The notes: generated by a model not told the origin, from the letters alone. A DNA stretch of 64,000 nucleotides from Rhodovarius lipocyclicus (GCF_009900765.1 NZ_JAAABL010000003.1:186001-250000), one strand, 5' to 3'. Numbered from the stretch's first letter, positions 28,907 through 38,268 are shown. A program made the numbers and translations.

Positions 28907-29482
28907 ATGACCACCGTTCTGATAACACTGGCGGTGATCCTCGGGATCATCCTGCTCGTCGCGCTGATCTTCGTCGGCATCTACAACCGGCTGGTCGCCC
29001 TGCGGCAGACCACCAACCAAGCCTGGTCGGACGTGGACGTGCAACTGAAGCAGCGCCACGACCTGATCCCCAACCTGGTCGAGACCGTGAAGGGCTATGC
29101 CAAGCACGAGAGCGGCACGCTGGAGGCCGTGATCAAGGCGCGCAACGCCGCCGTCTCCGCCCAGGGGCCGGAAGCCGCGGGCAAGGCCGAGGGCCAGCTG
29201 AACGGCGCGCTGCGGCAGTTGTTCGCGCTGAGCGAGGCTTACCCGGACCTCAAGGCCAACACCAACTTCACCGAGCTGCAGCGCGAGCTGTCGAACACCG
29301 AGACCAAGATCGCCTCGGCCCGCCGCTTCTTCAACAACGCGGTGGCGGAGTTCAACACGGCGATCGAGCAGTTCCCGGCGGTGCTGATCGCGGGGATGTT
29401 CGGCTTCCGCAGCCGCACCTTCTTCGAGATCCCCGAGGAAGACCGGGCCGTGGTGGCCGAGGCCCCCAAGGTTCAGTTCTGA
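28907..29482 (+). CDS. lemA: LemA family membrane protein
   Basis: A 191-aa LemA protein with one N-terminal membrane helix (about 4-26), the family mark YNRLVALRQ, QAWSDVDVQLKQRHDLIPNLVETVKGYAKHE (read in two parts) and FNNAVAEFN, and the remainder helical in the periplasm. The ATG at 28907 follows GAGG and is 8 bases after the binding-protein stop. LemA is commonly paired with an M48 protease, as here. Its molecular role is not established. Confidence 0.92.
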   Translation: MTTVLITLAVILGIILLVALIFVGIYNRLVALRQTTNQAWSDVDVQLKQRHDLIPNLVETVKGYAKHESGTLEAVIKARNAAVSAQGPEAAGKAEGQLNGALRQLFALSEAYPDLKANTNFTELQRELSNTETKIASARRFFNNAVAEFNTAIEQFPAVLIAGMFGFRSRTFFEIPEEDRAVVAEAPKVQF

Positions 29483-29485
29483 ACC

Positions 29486-30766
29486 ATGTTCGGCACCATC
29501 GGCCTGTCCACCCATGTGTGGAACAACAACTGGCGCACCATCCTGCTGCTGGCTGGTTTTCCGGTGCTGCTGGTGGTGCTGTCCTTCGGCCTGTCGATGA
29601 TCTTCTCCTATGACGCGGGGGGCGTGCTGGCGGCCTTCCGCGTCGCCTGGAAGAAGCTGCCGGGCTATGTCGCCTTCTCGGTCGTGGTCTCGGCCATCTG
29701 GTTCGCCATCGCCTGGGCACTGAACCAGCGCATCATCGACTGGGTCTCGGGCGCGAAACCCGCGACGCTGGAGGCCGAACCCCGCCTCTGGCACCTGATG
29801 GACGCCATCTGCATCAGCCGGGGCGAGCCGATGCCGCGCCTGGGCATCATCGAGAGCGAGGCGATGAACGCCTTCGCCTCCGGCCTCGACCGCAAGAAAG
29901 GCAGCATCACCGTCACGCGCGGCCTGCTGAAGGGGCTGGATGACCGGGAGCTCAGCGCCGTGCTGGCGCATGAGATGACCCATATCCGCAACGGCGACGC
30001 GCGGTTGGCGGTGATCGCGGCGGTGTTCACCGGCGTGATCACGCTGGGCTTCGACATGCTGTGGCGCAATTTCTCCGGCATCGCCACCACCACCGCCGGC
30101 ACCGACAGCGGTGGCGGCGGCTGGAGCCTGCCGCGCGGGCGCTCCCGCGGGGGCAGCAGCCGGTCCAGTTCCAATTCCAAGAATGACGGCGCGGCCTTCA
30201 TCGTCATCATCGGCATCATCATCGTGGTGATCGCGGGTACGCTGTCGGTGATGCTGCGCCTGGCCCTGTCCCGCAACCGCGAGATCCTGGCCGATGCCGG
30301 CGCCGTGCAGATCACCAGCGACCCAGACGCCATGATCTCCGCCCTGCGCAAGATCGAGGGCCACGCCGCCATGCCCGGCCTGCCAAGCCAGGTGCAGGCG
30401 ATGCTGCTGGAAAACGCGGCGGGCACCCGGGGTGCCTCCTTCTGGGCCACCCATCCGCCGATCGAGGAGCGGGTGGCGACCCTGGTGCGGGTGGCGGGCG
30501 GGCGCGATCCCGGCCCCTACACCGCCCCCGCCGCCCCGCCGGAGGACGACGACGCCGACAAGACGCGCGTCGCCCCCCCGCGCCCCGGCCCCTGGGGGGC
30601 TGCGGGCGCCACCATCCCGGGCGCGATCCTGACCGGCGAGCCCCTGCCGCCGGGCGGCGTGCCCGGCCTGCCGCCCGTGCTGGGCGGCAAGCCAGCCAGC
30701 CCACCCCCTTCCAGCTTCGCCGATGAAATCGCCGCCTTGCGCGCGAGGAAAAACCAGCCCGAATGA
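29486..30766 (+). CDS. M48 family membrane zinc metalloprotease (HtpX-like)
   Basis: A 426-aa inner-membrane protease with helices at about 17-40 and 60-78, the zinc-binding HEMTH at 162-166, a third-ligand glutamate in REILADAGAV and a second helix pair around it. The C-terminal 90 residues are Pro/Gly-rich and low in complexity. HtpX relatives degrade damaged membrane proteins. It is 3 bases downstream of lemA and overlaps the ABC exporter start (ATGA), forming a three-gene envelope unit. Confidence 0.9.
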   Translation: MFGTIGLSTHVWNNNWRTILLLAGFPVLLVVLSFGLSMIFSYDAGGVLAAFRVAWKKLPGYVAFSVVVSAIWFAIAWALNQRIIDWVSGAKPATLEAEPRLWHLMDAICISRGEPMPRLGIIESEAMNAFASGLDRKKGSITVTRGLLKGLDDRELSAVLAHEMTHIRNGDARLAVIAAVFTGVITLGFDMLWRNFSGIATTTAGTDSGGGGWSLPRGRSRGGSSRSSSNSKNDGAAFIVIIGIIIVVIAGTLSVMLRLALSRNREILADAGAVQITSDPDAMISALRKIEGHAAMPGLPSQVQAMLLENAAGTRGASFWATHPPIEERVATLVRVAGGRDPGPYTAPAAPPEDDDADKTRVAPPRPGPWGAAGATIPGAILTGEPLPPGGVPGLPPVLGGKPASPPPSSFADEIAALRARKNQPE

Positions 30767-32499
30767 ACCGTGCCCCCTTGGCCTCGCTAGGGCTGCTGCT
30801 GCCCTGGCTCAGGCCCTATCTGCCGCGTGCCTTCGGCGCGCTGGCCCTGTTGCTCGTCTCCTCCGCCATGCTGCTGGGGTTGGGGCAGGGGCTGAAGCGC
30901 TTCATCGACGAAGGGTTTTCGGGCGGCGAGGCCGCGCTCGACGCCACGGGGCTCGGCATGTTCGCGCTCTGCGTGGGCTTCGGTTTCGCCAGCGCCGGGC
31001 GCTACTGGCTGATCACCTGGCTGGGTGAGCGCGTGGCGGCCGATCTGCGCACCGCCGTGTTCCGCCATGTGCTGACGCTGTCGCCCGGCTGGTTCGCGGT
31101 GCACCGCACGGGCGATATCCTGTCGCGGCTGACGGCCGATATCGCGCTGCTGCAATCGCTGGTGGGCAGCGCGATTTCCATGGCGCTGCGCAACACGCTG
31201 ATGGGCTTCGGCGCCGCCGGCATGCTGATCGCCACCAGCTGGAAGCTGGCGGCCATCGCGCTGGGCGTGGTGCCGCTGGTGGTGGCACCCCTACTGATCT
31301 TCGGCCGGCGCGAGCGCCGCCTCTCCCGCACCGCGCAGGAGCGTGTGGCCGATGTGGCCGCCACCGCCGAGGAATCGATCAACGCCATCGAAACCGTGCA
31401 GGCCTTCACGCGAGAGGGCCAGATCGCGGCCCGCTTCGACGCCGATGTGGAGCTCAGCGTGGCCGCCGCCACCCGGCGCATCGCCGCCCGCGCCGGGCTG
31501 ATCCTGGCCGTGATCCTGCTGGGCTTCGGCGCCGTCACCTTCGCGCTGTGGGTCGGCGGGCGCGACGTGCTGGCGGGCCGCATGTCGGCGGGCGAGCTGT
31601 CGGCCTTCGTCTTCTACGCGGTGCTGATGGCCAGCTCCACCGCCGCCGTCTCCGAGGTGTGGGGCGAGATCCAGCGCGCGGCGGGGGCGGCCGACCGGCT
31701 GGGCGAACTGCTCTCCGCCCACGCGGACATCGCCCCGCCCGCCAACCCCCAGCCCCTGCCGCCGCCCCATGGGGAGATCGCCTTCGAGGCCGTCAGCTTC
31801 GCCTATGCCGGGCGCGGGGCGGCGCTGACGGATGTGTCCTTCCATGTGGCGCCCGGTGAGAATGTGGCGCTCGTCGGCCCCTCCGGCGCCGGCAAGACCA
31901 CCATCCTGAAGCTGCTGCTGCGCTTCCATGACCCCGAAAGCGGGCGCATCACCCTGGATGGCCTGGACCTGCGCGACGCGGTGCCGGAGGCCCTGCGCGG
32001 CCGCATCGCGCTGGTGGGGCAGGAACCGGTGATCTTCTCCGGCACGGTGGCCGAGAACATCCGCTTCGGCCGCCCCGAGGCCAGCGACGAGGAAGTCCAG
32101 GCCGCCGCCGAGGCCGCCGCCGCCCATGGCTTCATCGCCGCCCTACCGCAGGGTTACGACACGCCGCTGGGCGGGCGGGGTGTCTCCCTGTCCGGCGGGC
32201 AGCGGCAGCGGCTGGCCATCGCGCGCGCCATCCTGCGCGACGCGCCCGTGCTGTTGCTGGACGAAGCCACCAGCGCGCTGGACGCCGAAAGCGAGCGCGC
32301 GGTGCAGCAGGCGCTGGAGAAGCTCTCGAAAGGCCGCACCACGCTGGTGGTGGCGCACCGTCTGGCCACGGTGCGCCGTGCCGACCGCATCCTGGTGCTG
32401 GAACAGGGCAGGGTGGTGGCCAGCGGCACCCATGCCAGCCTGATGGCCGAGGGCGGGCTCTATGCCCGCCTCGCGGCGCTGCAGTTCATCGCGGAGTAG
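30763..32499 (+). CDS. MsbA-like ABC exporter (fused membrane and ATPase domains)
   Basis: A 578-aa half-transporter with a six-helix membrane domain (about 1-310) and a nucleotide-binding domain. Walker A is GPSGAGKTT, the signature LSGGQRQRLAIARA, Walker B LLLDEATSALDAES and the switch histidine is in VVAHRL. The type is that of MsbA and related lipid or drug exporters active as homodimers. The ATG overlaps the M48 protease stop. The substrate is unknown. Confidence 0.92.
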   Translation: MNRAPLASLGLLLPWLRPYLPRAFGALALLLVSSAMLLGLGQGLKRFIDEGFSGGEAALDATGLGMFALCVGFGFASAGRYWLITWLGERVAADLRTAVFRHVLTLSPGWFAVHRTGDILSRLTADIALLQSLVGSAISMALRNTLMGFGAAGMLIATSWKLAAIALGVVPLVVAPLLIFGRRERRLSRTAQERVADVAATAEESINAIETVQAFTREGQIAARFDADVELSVAAATRRIAARAGLILAVILLGFGAVTFALWVGGRDVLAGRMSAGELSAFVFYAVLMASSTAAVSEVWGEIQRAAGAADRLGELLSAHADIAPPANPQPLPPPHGEIAFEAVSFAYAGRGAALTDVSFHVAPGENVALVGPSGAGKTTILKLLLRFHDPESGRITLDGLDLRDAVPEALRGRIALVGQEPVIFSGTVAENIRFGRPEASDEEVQAAAEAAAAHGFIAALPQGYDTPLGGRGVSLSGGQRQRLAIARAILRDAPVLLLDEATSALDAESERAVQQALEKLSKGRTTLVVAHRLATVRRADRILVLEQGRVVASGTHASLMAEGGLYARLAALQFIAE

Positions 32500-32504
32500 A
32501 GGCG

Positions 32505-32987
32505 CTATTCCGTCGCCTGGCGCACCAGGCGGGCCAGGAAGGCTTCGGTCGCCTCCTGCTGCTCGGTGCTGATGTCCACCCCATGGCGGGCGAAGACCCG
32601 CCGCGCGATGTCCTGGCCGGTGCTGCGGGTGACGAAGACCTGGCCTTCGCGGTCCTGCCAGACCAGCACGCGCTGCGGCAGATCGAGCGCCAGTGTGGGA
32701 TGGGCGGCCATGGCGCCGGTCCCGCCCTCCGGGTTCCCGAACAGGATCACGCTGCGCGGCGGCAGGCTGAGCCCCACATCGCGGGCGGCCTCGGCGTGAT
32801 CGATCTCGGCGAAGACGCGCCACCCCGCCCCCAGCACGGCATTGCCGAACAGGCGGATGGTGGTGGGCACATCATGATGGCTGGGGGTGGTAACCAGCCC
32901 CGTATCCTGCGCCAGCGCCGGCAAGGCCAGCAACGCCAGCCCACCGGACAGAAGGCCGCGCCGTCGGCGGAGAGGGGTGAGTATCAC
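32505..32987 (-). CDS. DUF302 domain protein with signal peptide
   Basis: A 160-aa exported protein. An Arg-rich N-terminus (TPLRRRRGLLSGG) with a hydrophobic stretch ending in ALA-QD looks like a Sec or Tat signal. The rest matches the DUF302 fold, with the conserved segment SVILFGNPEGGT and LPQRVLVWQDREG. The GTG at 32987 is chosen because AGGAG stands 7 bases before it; the long upstream frame has no support. The function of DUF302 is unknown. It is the last of a minus-strand group with the metallo-hydrolase. Confidence 0.8.
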   Translation of the reverse strand: MILTPLRRRRGLLSGGLALLALPALAQDTGLVTTPSHHDVPTTIRLFGNAVLGAGWRVFAEIDHAEAARDVGLSLPPRSVILFGNPEGGTGAMAAHPTLALDLPQRVLVWQDREGQVFVTRSTGQDIARRVFARHGVDISTEQQEATEAFLARLVRQATE

Positions 32988-33040
32988 GGCGCGGCTCCTG
33001 CCCGGTGGTATGTGGGCATACGCCCCCGCACCGGGAAAGG

Positions 33041-34006
33041 TTACACCGCGCTCGACCATTCCGCCGGCACGAACACGAAGCCCTGGCCCTGCCGGGCGAT
33101 GTAGCCATTCGCCGGGAAGGGGAAGTGATAGCCGGTGACGCGGATGCGGTCGGTCGCCACCATGTCCAGCACGCGGCGGCGGGTGGCGGCGGCCAGATCG
33201 CCGTCGAAATCGAACACGATCTGCCATTCCGGCCGGCGGGTCATGATCTCGGGCCGGTTGGTGATGTCGGCCACGAAGATCAACTGATCCGCGCCGTCCG
33301 AGATGCGGTACATGGTGTGGCCCGGCGTGTGCCCCGGCGCCGGAATGGCGGTGATGCCCGGCAGCACCTCGGCGGAGGAGGCGATCTGGCGCACCCGGCC
33401 CTGATAGGGCGCGAAACGCCGCGCGACGTTGGAGAAGGAACCGCGCTGGCCCTCCGGGCTGCGGCTTTCGTTGCTGGCTTCGGTCCACCAGGCCCATTCG
33501 GGGGTGGGCACCACGATCTCCGCATTCGGAAAGGCCCGGCCGCCTTCCGCGTTCAGCAGGCCGTTGATGTGGTCGCCATGGAAATGGCTGTGGATCACAT
33601 GGGTGACGCGGGCGGGGTCAATGCCGGCGGCGGCCATGTTGGCGATGGCGCGGCCATTGGTCGCACCCGCGCCTGTCACGCCGTTGCCGGTGTCGAACAC
33701 CGCCAGCACATCGCCCTTCTGCGCGAAGGTCAGGGTGAAGGTGATGGTCAACTGGTCGGGCGGCAGGAAGCTTTCGGCCGCGACCGCGCGCACCTCCTCG
33801 ATGGAGGCATTGCGCACAAAGCCTTCCAGCGGGCGGCGGAAGAAGCCGTCATGGACGGTGGTGATCAGCCAGCCGCCCACCTTGAAGCGATAGAAGCCGG
33901 GAGCCTGCATGGCCGGCGCGGCGGGGGCCTGCGCCACGGCGGGCAAAGCTTGCGTCAGGGTCAGCAGGGCGGGCGCCGTAAGGGCGGTCCGGCGAAAGAT
34001 GGTCAT
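33041..34006 (-). CDS. Exported metallo-beta-lactamase-fold hydrolase
   Basis: A 321-aa MBL-fold enzyme with a signal-like N-terminus (IFRRTALTAPALL to AVAQA). The metal-binding HSHFHGDH (139-146) and the later GHTPGH give the usual two-metal site. AidC-type and other lactonases and many esterases share this arrangement, so a lactone or ester substrate is possible. The ATG at 34006 follows AGGAG at 9-base spacing. The flavin monooxygenase gene lies 67 bases upstream on the same strand. Confidence 0.87.
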   Translation of the reverse strand: MTIFRRTALTAPALLTLTQALPAVAQAPAAPAMQAPGFYRFKVGGWLITTVHDGFFRRPLEGFVRNASIEEVRAVAAESFLPPDQLTITFTLTFAQKGDVLAVFDTGNGVTGAGATNGRAIANMAAAGIDPARVTHVIHSHFHGDHINGLLNAEGGRAFPNAEIVVPTPEWAWWTEASNESRSPEGQRGSFSNVARRFAPYQGRVRQIASSAEVLPGITAIPAPGHTPGHTMYRISDGADQLIFVADITNRPEIMTRRPEWQIVFDFDGDLAAATRRRVLDMVATDRIRVTGYHFPFPANGYIARQGQGFVFVPAEWSSAV

Positions 34007-34073
34007 GGCGCGTGTCTCCTGGCTTTTGCGAAACCGCACTGGCACATGGGGCGGCTTCGGCAAAGGAAAACCC

Positions 34074-35378
34074 TCAGCCGCCCCATTCCGGGCGTGGCAG
34101 GCCCAGATGCCCGCGCAGCGTGCTGGCCGTGTATTCCCGCCGGAACAGGCCGCGCTTCTGCAGGATGGGCACCACCTGGTCGACGAAATCGTCGAAGGCG
34201 CCCGGGAACCAGGGCGGCATGATGTTGAAGCCGTCCGCCGCCCCGGCCTCGAACCACTCCTGCAGGCCGTCGGCCACCTGTTCCGGCGTGCCCACGATCA
34301 GGCGGTGGCCCATGGTGGCGGCGACCACGTTGCGCAGCTGCCGCAGGGTCAGGTTCTCCTTCTTCGCCAGCGCCTGCAGCGTCTCGGCATGGCCGCGCAT
34401 GATGCCCGAGGGCGGCAGATCCGGCACCGGCCCGTCCAGGTCATAGCCGCCGAGGTCATGGCCCAGCCGCTCCGCCAGCACGCGCAGCGCCACCACGGGG
34501 TCGGCGCATTCGCCCAGCGTGGCCAGCTTCGCCTTCGCCTCGGCCTCCGTGCCGCCGATGATGGCGCTGACCCCGGGCATGATCTTGATATGGTCGGGCG
34601 AGCGCCCGAAGGCCGCCGCACGCTGCTTCAGATCGGCGGAGAAAGCCTGCGCCACCGCCATGTCCTGATGCACGGCATAGACGATCTCGGCGATCTGGCC
34701 CGCCAGGTCGCGCCCGGCCTCCGACGCGCCGGCCTGGATCATCACCGGATAGCCCTGCGGCATGCGGGACATGTTCAGCGGGCCCTTGCTGCTGAAGTAG
34801 CGGCCCTTGAAGTCCGGCGTGTGCATCTTGGCGGCGTCGATGAAGCGGCCGGCCGCCTGGTCCAGTTGCCAGATGCCGTCCTCGCAGCTGTCCCACAACG
34901 CCTTCGCCACCTGCACGAATTCTGCTGCGATGGCATAGCGCTCGTCATGCTCAGGGTGCTTGTCGCGGCCGAAATTCGCCGCCGCCTCGGCGAAGGCGCC
35001 GGTCACGATGTTCCAGCCGCAGCGCCCGCCGCTCATGTGGTCGATCGAGCCCAGGTAGCGGGCGAGGTTGTAGGGCTCGGTGTAGGTGGTCGAGGCGGTG
35101 GCGGCCAGGCCGATGTTCCGCGTCACCATGGACAGCGCGGCCAGCAGCGTCAGCGGCTCCAGGCGCAGCACCATGGAGGGGTGCATGTCCGGCCGGGTGT
35201 TCACGGCATCGGCCAGGAACAGCAGGTCGAACTTGCCTTCCTCGGCCTTGCGCGCGACGCGCACGATCAGGTCCAGGTTCTCCGACCCGGCCTCGGCGCC
35301 GGGCATGCGCCAGCCGGCGATGTGATGGCCCGCCCCCAGGATGAAGACACCGAGATGCATCTGACGGGGAAGGGACAT
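34074..35378 (-). CDS. Second NtaA/DmoA-type flavin-dependent monooxygenase (LLM class)
   Basis: A 434-aa luciferase-fold FMN-dependent oxygenase with LGVFILGAGHHIAGWRMPGA near the N-terminus, GGRCGWNIVTGAF and VPILQKRGLFRREY at the C-terminus. It belongs to the same broad subfamily as the protein at 10274-11590 but is only distantly similar. A separate flavin reductase would be needed. With the exported hydrolase downstream and a divergent Bug-type binding protein it may belong to a catabolic unit for an organosulfur or amine compound. This is inference. Confidence 0.88.
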   Translation of the reverse strand: MSLPRQMHLGVFILGAGHHIAGWRMPGAEAGSENLDLIVRVARKAEEGKFDLLFLADAVNTRPDMHPSMVLRLEPLTLLAALSMVTRNIGLAATASTTYTEPYNLARYLGSIDHMSGGRCGWNIVTGAFAEAAANFGRDKHPEHDERYAIAAEFVQVAKALWDSCEDGIWQLDQAAGRFIDAAKMHTPDFKGRYFSSKGPLNMSRMPQGYPVMIQAGASEAGRDLAGQIAEIVYAVHQDMAVAQAFSADLKQRAAAFGRSPDHIKIMPGVSAIIGGTEAEAKAKLATLGECADPVVALRVLAERLGHDLGGYDLDGPVPDLPPSGIMRGHAETLQALAKKENLTLRQLRNVVAATMGHRLIVGTPEQVADGLQEWFEAGAADGFNIMPPWFPGAFDDFVDQVVPILQKRGLFRREYTASTLRGHLGLPRPEWGG

Positions 35379-35684
35379 GGCCTGCGAACGCTCCTGCAGC
35401 GGGCGCCACCCATGCAGCGCGCCTCAATTCACTATGGATGAAAAAAATGCGGCCATGCAATCCCATTCAAAAATCGACCGGCCCATAAACCTTGATATTG
35501 CACCGCAAGCGTGCGGATGCGGGGGCAGGCCCTTGGCCTGGATCAAAAATCCCTATTGAAAACCACTCAAAGATTCCATAGCCTTCCCAGGCAGAAAACC
35601 GGCAGCGGATCCGTTCGGGCGGACGCATGGCGGAGGGTGCGGGAAACAGCGCGCGGCGCAGAACCATTCGGCGAAGGGGCTGAG
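35379..35684. other. AT-richer divergent intergenic region (306 bases)
   Basis: No gene was found here. The stretch separates the divergent monooxygenase and Bug-protein genes and is clearly richer in A and T than its neighbours, so it should carry both promoters. A minus-strand candidate is TTGCAT and CATAGT, 18 bases apart, around 35430-35460. An imperfect inverted repeat (CCGCA-AGCG-TGCGG) sits near 35504-35517. Neither is strong enough to assign a regulator. Confidence 0.5.
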
Positions 35685-36659
35685 ATGATGCTGACGCGAC
35701 GGGGTACGGTAACAGGCGTGATGGCGGCCATGGCGGCGGCCCCCGCGGCACGAGCCCAGGCCTTTCCCACCGGCCCGGTGCGGCTGGTCATCGGCTTTCC
35801 GCCGGGCGGCACGGTGGACACGATCGGGCGCATCATCATCGGCCCCATCGGCGCGCGGCTGGGCCAGCCCCTGGTGATCGACACCCGCGCCGGGGCCTCC
35901 GGCGTGCTGGCGGTGGAAAACATCGCGCGCAGCCGGCCCGATGCGCACAGCCTGGTCATGGCCTCGGCCGGGGCGCTGGCGGTGATGCCGCACATGCTCA
36001 ACACCATGCCCTATGACGTAGAGCGCGACCTGACGCCCGTGACGCAGCTGGTGCGCACGCCCCAGCTGCTGGTGGTGGGCAAGCATGTGGCGGCCAACTC
36101 GGTGCAGGAGCTGGTGGCGGCGGCCAAGGCGCAGCCGGGCAAGCTGACCTTCGGCTCCACCGGCATCGGCTCCACGCTGCATCTGGCCGGGGAGCTGTTC
36201 AAGATGCGGGCCGGCATCGACATCCTGCACGTGCCCTATCGGGGCGGCGCGCCGGCCGTCACGGCCATGCTGGCGGGCGAGATCGACATGCTGCTGGTGG
36301 ATATCCCGGTGGTGATGCAGCACATCCGCAACGGTTCCTTCAAGCCGCTGGCCCTGGCCTCCGCCAACCGCATCGGCGCGCTGCCCGATGTGCCGACCAT
36401 GGAACAGGCCGGGGTGCGGGATGTGATCGCCGAGGGCTGGTACGCCATCTACGCCCCGCCCGGCACCCCCGCCGACCAAGTGGAGACAGTGCGCCGCGCC
36501 GTGGCCGAGGGCCTGGCGGACCCCGCGACCCAGCGCGCGCTGGCCGATCTGGGCGGGGTGGTCACCACCTCCTCACCCGAGGAGCTGCGCGCCTACGCCC
36601 GCAGCGAATCCGTGAAATGGGGCGAGGTGGTGCGGGTCTCCGGCGCCCGGGCGAATTGA
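35685..36659 (+). CDS. Bug-family (TctC) periplasmic substrate-binding protein
   Basis: A 324-aa binding protein of the tripartite tricarboxylate transporter type, with a signal peptide (AAMAAAPAARAQA) and the family blocks VRLVIGFPPGGTVDTIGR, FGSTGIGSTLHLAGELF and HVPYRGGAPAVTAMLAGEID. Start ATG at 35685 or the adjacent ATG at 35688 after AAGGGG. No TctA or TctB membrane genes are nearby, which is common for this expanded family. The ligand is probably a small carboxylate. Confidence 0.9.
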   Translation: MMLTRRGTVTGVMAAMAAAPAARAQAFPTGPVRLVIGFPPGGTVDTIGRIIIGPIGARLGQPLVIDTRAGASGVLAVENIARSRPDAHSLVMASAGALAVMPHMLNTMPYDVERDLTPVTQLVRTPQLLVVGKHVAANSVQELVAAAKAQPGKLTFGSTGIGSTLHLAGELFKMRAGIDILHVPYRGGAPAVTAMLAGEIDMLLVDIPVVMQHIRNGSFKPLALASANRIGALPDVPTMEQAGVRDVIAEGWYAIYAPPGTPADQVETVRRAVAEGLADPATQRALADLGGVVTTSSPEELRAYARSESVKWGEVVRVSGARAN

Positions 36660-36660
36660 T

Positions 36661-37878
36661 CTAGCGCGGGGCCTTGGGGGGCGTGAACACCACCACCGCC
36701 TCCACATGCGCCGACCACAGGAACTGGTCGATCGCCACCGCCGAGGCCGCCTTGAACCCGGCGCCGGCCAGGATGCGCGCATCGCGCTCCAGCGCCGCCG
36801 GGTTGCAGGAGACATAGACCACCTGCGGCGCGCGGGCGCGGGCGATCTGCTCCACCTGCTCCTTCGCGCCGGCGAAGGGCGGGTCCAGCACCACGGCGCG
36901 CGCGGGTTTCAGTTCGGCGGGCAGCAGGGGGCGGCGGGCCAGGTCGCGCTTTTCGGCCTTCACCCGGCCACCCGCGGCGCGCGCGGCGGCGGCCAGGGCG
37001 GCGGCGGCCTCGGGCTCGCCCTCGAAGGCCTGCACCTGGGCGCGGGCGGCGATGGGAAAGCTGAGCGTGCCGAGCCCCGCGAACAGGTCGATCACGATGG
37101 CGCCGCGCGGCAGCTTGGCGGGCAGCCCCGCCAGCACGGCCTGTACGATGGCGGCCTCCGAACCCTCGGTGACCTGCAGGAAGGCGCCGGGCTGCGGGCT
37201 GACGGTGGCCCCCGCGAAGACCTGGCGCAACGGGGCATGCTGGGCGGCCACGCCATGCTGGGTGGCGATGCGCGGAATACCGTTCTGGGTGGCGAAGGCG
37301 GCCAGGCGCTCATGGTCCGGCACGCCGGGCTTGCCGTCCAAGCGCAGCAGGATATCCAGGCCGGAATCCAGCAGGTTGATCACCGCGTCGCCCTCCCGCC
37401 GCAGCGCGGTCAGGGAGCGCAGGACAGTGGCCAGCCCCGGCAGCAGGGCCAGGATCTCCGGCCGCAGCAGCTGGCATTCGGGCACCGGCGTCACGCCAAG
37501 CGGGCCATGGAAGCCCAGCGTGACCGCGCCGTCGGGCGCGCGGCGGATGGCGAAATCGGCGCGGCGGCGGGTGTGCGGCGCGCTCTGGTGCGTCAGTGCC
37601 ACGGGGATGTCGAAACCCGCGCGGAACAGGGCGGTGGCCACCCGCCCGCGCTTCCATTCGCCCTGCGCCGCCAGCGACCAGTGCTGCAGGGTGCAGCCGC
37701 CACAGGCCGCCACATGGGGGCAGGGGGGGGCGACGCGCTCCGGGCTGTCGTTCAGCCGGACGCCGTCGGGGGCGATCTCCTCGCCGGGCAGCGCACCGGG
37801 GATGTAGAGAATTTCGCCATTGGCGGCGCGGGCCAACCCGTCGCCGCCGCTGCCGATCGCCGTGACCAGCCGGTTCAT
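36661..37878 (-). CDS. 23S rRNA (uracil-5-)-methyltransferase, RlmD/TrmA family
   Basis: A 405-aa SAM-dependent RNA uracil-5 methyltransferase. C53, C59, C62 and C135 are the four [4Fe-4S] cluster ligands typical of RlmD-type enzymes. Motif I is VIDLFAGLGTLSFP, VVLDPPFAG holds the catalytic site region, and the nucleophile cysteine is in VYVSCNP. The first domain opens like a TRAM domain but is short. The ATG at 37878 overlaps the DUF2721 stop (ATGA). The exact target uridine is not determined by sequence alone. Confidence 0.9.
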   Translation of the reverse strand: MNRLVTAIGSGGDGLARAANGEILYIPGALPGEEIAPDGVRLNDSPERVAPPCPHVAACGGCTLQHWSLAAQGEWKRGRVATALFRAGFDIPVALTHQSAPHTRRRADFAIRRAPDGAVTLGFHGPLGVTPVPECQLLRPEILALLPGLATVLRSLTALRREGDAVINLLDSGLDILLRLDGKPGVPDHERLAAFATQNGIPRIATQHGVAAQHAPLRQVFAGATVSPQPGAFLQVTEGSEAAIVQAVLAGLPAKLPRGAIVIDLFAGLGTLSFPIAARAQVQAFEGEPEAAAALAAAARAAGGRVKAEKRDLARRPLLPAELKPARAVVLDPPFAGAKEQVEQIARARAPQVVYVSCNPAALERDARILAGAGFKAASAVAIDQFLWSAHVEAVVVFTPPKAPR

Positions 37879-38258
37879 GCGCCAGGTCCCCTTTCGGCCA
37901 TGATGGTTTCGATCAGCATGCACAGCATGGCGCCGATGAAGGCCAGCATGCCCCCCACCAACAGCAGTGCCACCGTGATGCCGCTGCGCGCGCCCAGCAG
38001 GGCCAGGATAAAGCCCACCATGATCTGCGTGGCCACCAGCAGGGCCGAGATGCCGGCCAGCTGCACGGCACGCCGGGCGAAATGCCCGCGCCTATCCAGC
38101 CAGGCCAGTGTGGGGCCATGCGCGGTGTCGGACATGCGATCCAGGATGCGCGTCTGGCGCGATGTCAGCGCGTTCAGCGCCGTCATCGCCGCGGTCAGCA
38201 GAAAGGCGGGGGCGAGCGCCAGACCAATCGCGCCCTCCACCGCCTCCAGCTCGTTCAA
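37875..38258 (-). CDS. DUF2721 membrane protein
   Basis: A 127-aa inner-membrane protein with about three hydrophobic helices and the family pattern LAPAFLLTAAMTALNALTSRQ followed by ARRAVQLAGISALLVA. The start is TTG at 38258, ten bases downstream of the acyl-CoA dehydrogenase stop, without a clear Shine-Dalgarno sequence; the GTG at 38240 is an alternative. The function of DUF2721 is unknown. It lies between a fatty-acid-type dehydrogenase and an rRNA methyltransferase in one minus-strand unit. Confidence 0.78.
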   Translation of the reverse strand: MNELEAVEGAIGLALAPAFLLTAAMTALNALTSRQTRILDRMSDTAHGPTLAWLDRRGHFARRAVQLAGISALLVATQIMVGFILALLGARSGITVALLLVGGMLAFIGAMLCMLIETIMAERGPGA

Positions 38259-38268
38259 TGCTTCAGGC

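Noticed and set aside
35501-35521. Inverted repeat CCGCA-AGCG-TGCGG as an operator of the monooxygenase or Bug gene
   Set aside because: The arms are only 5 bases, there is no second copy, and it does not overlap a convincing promoter.
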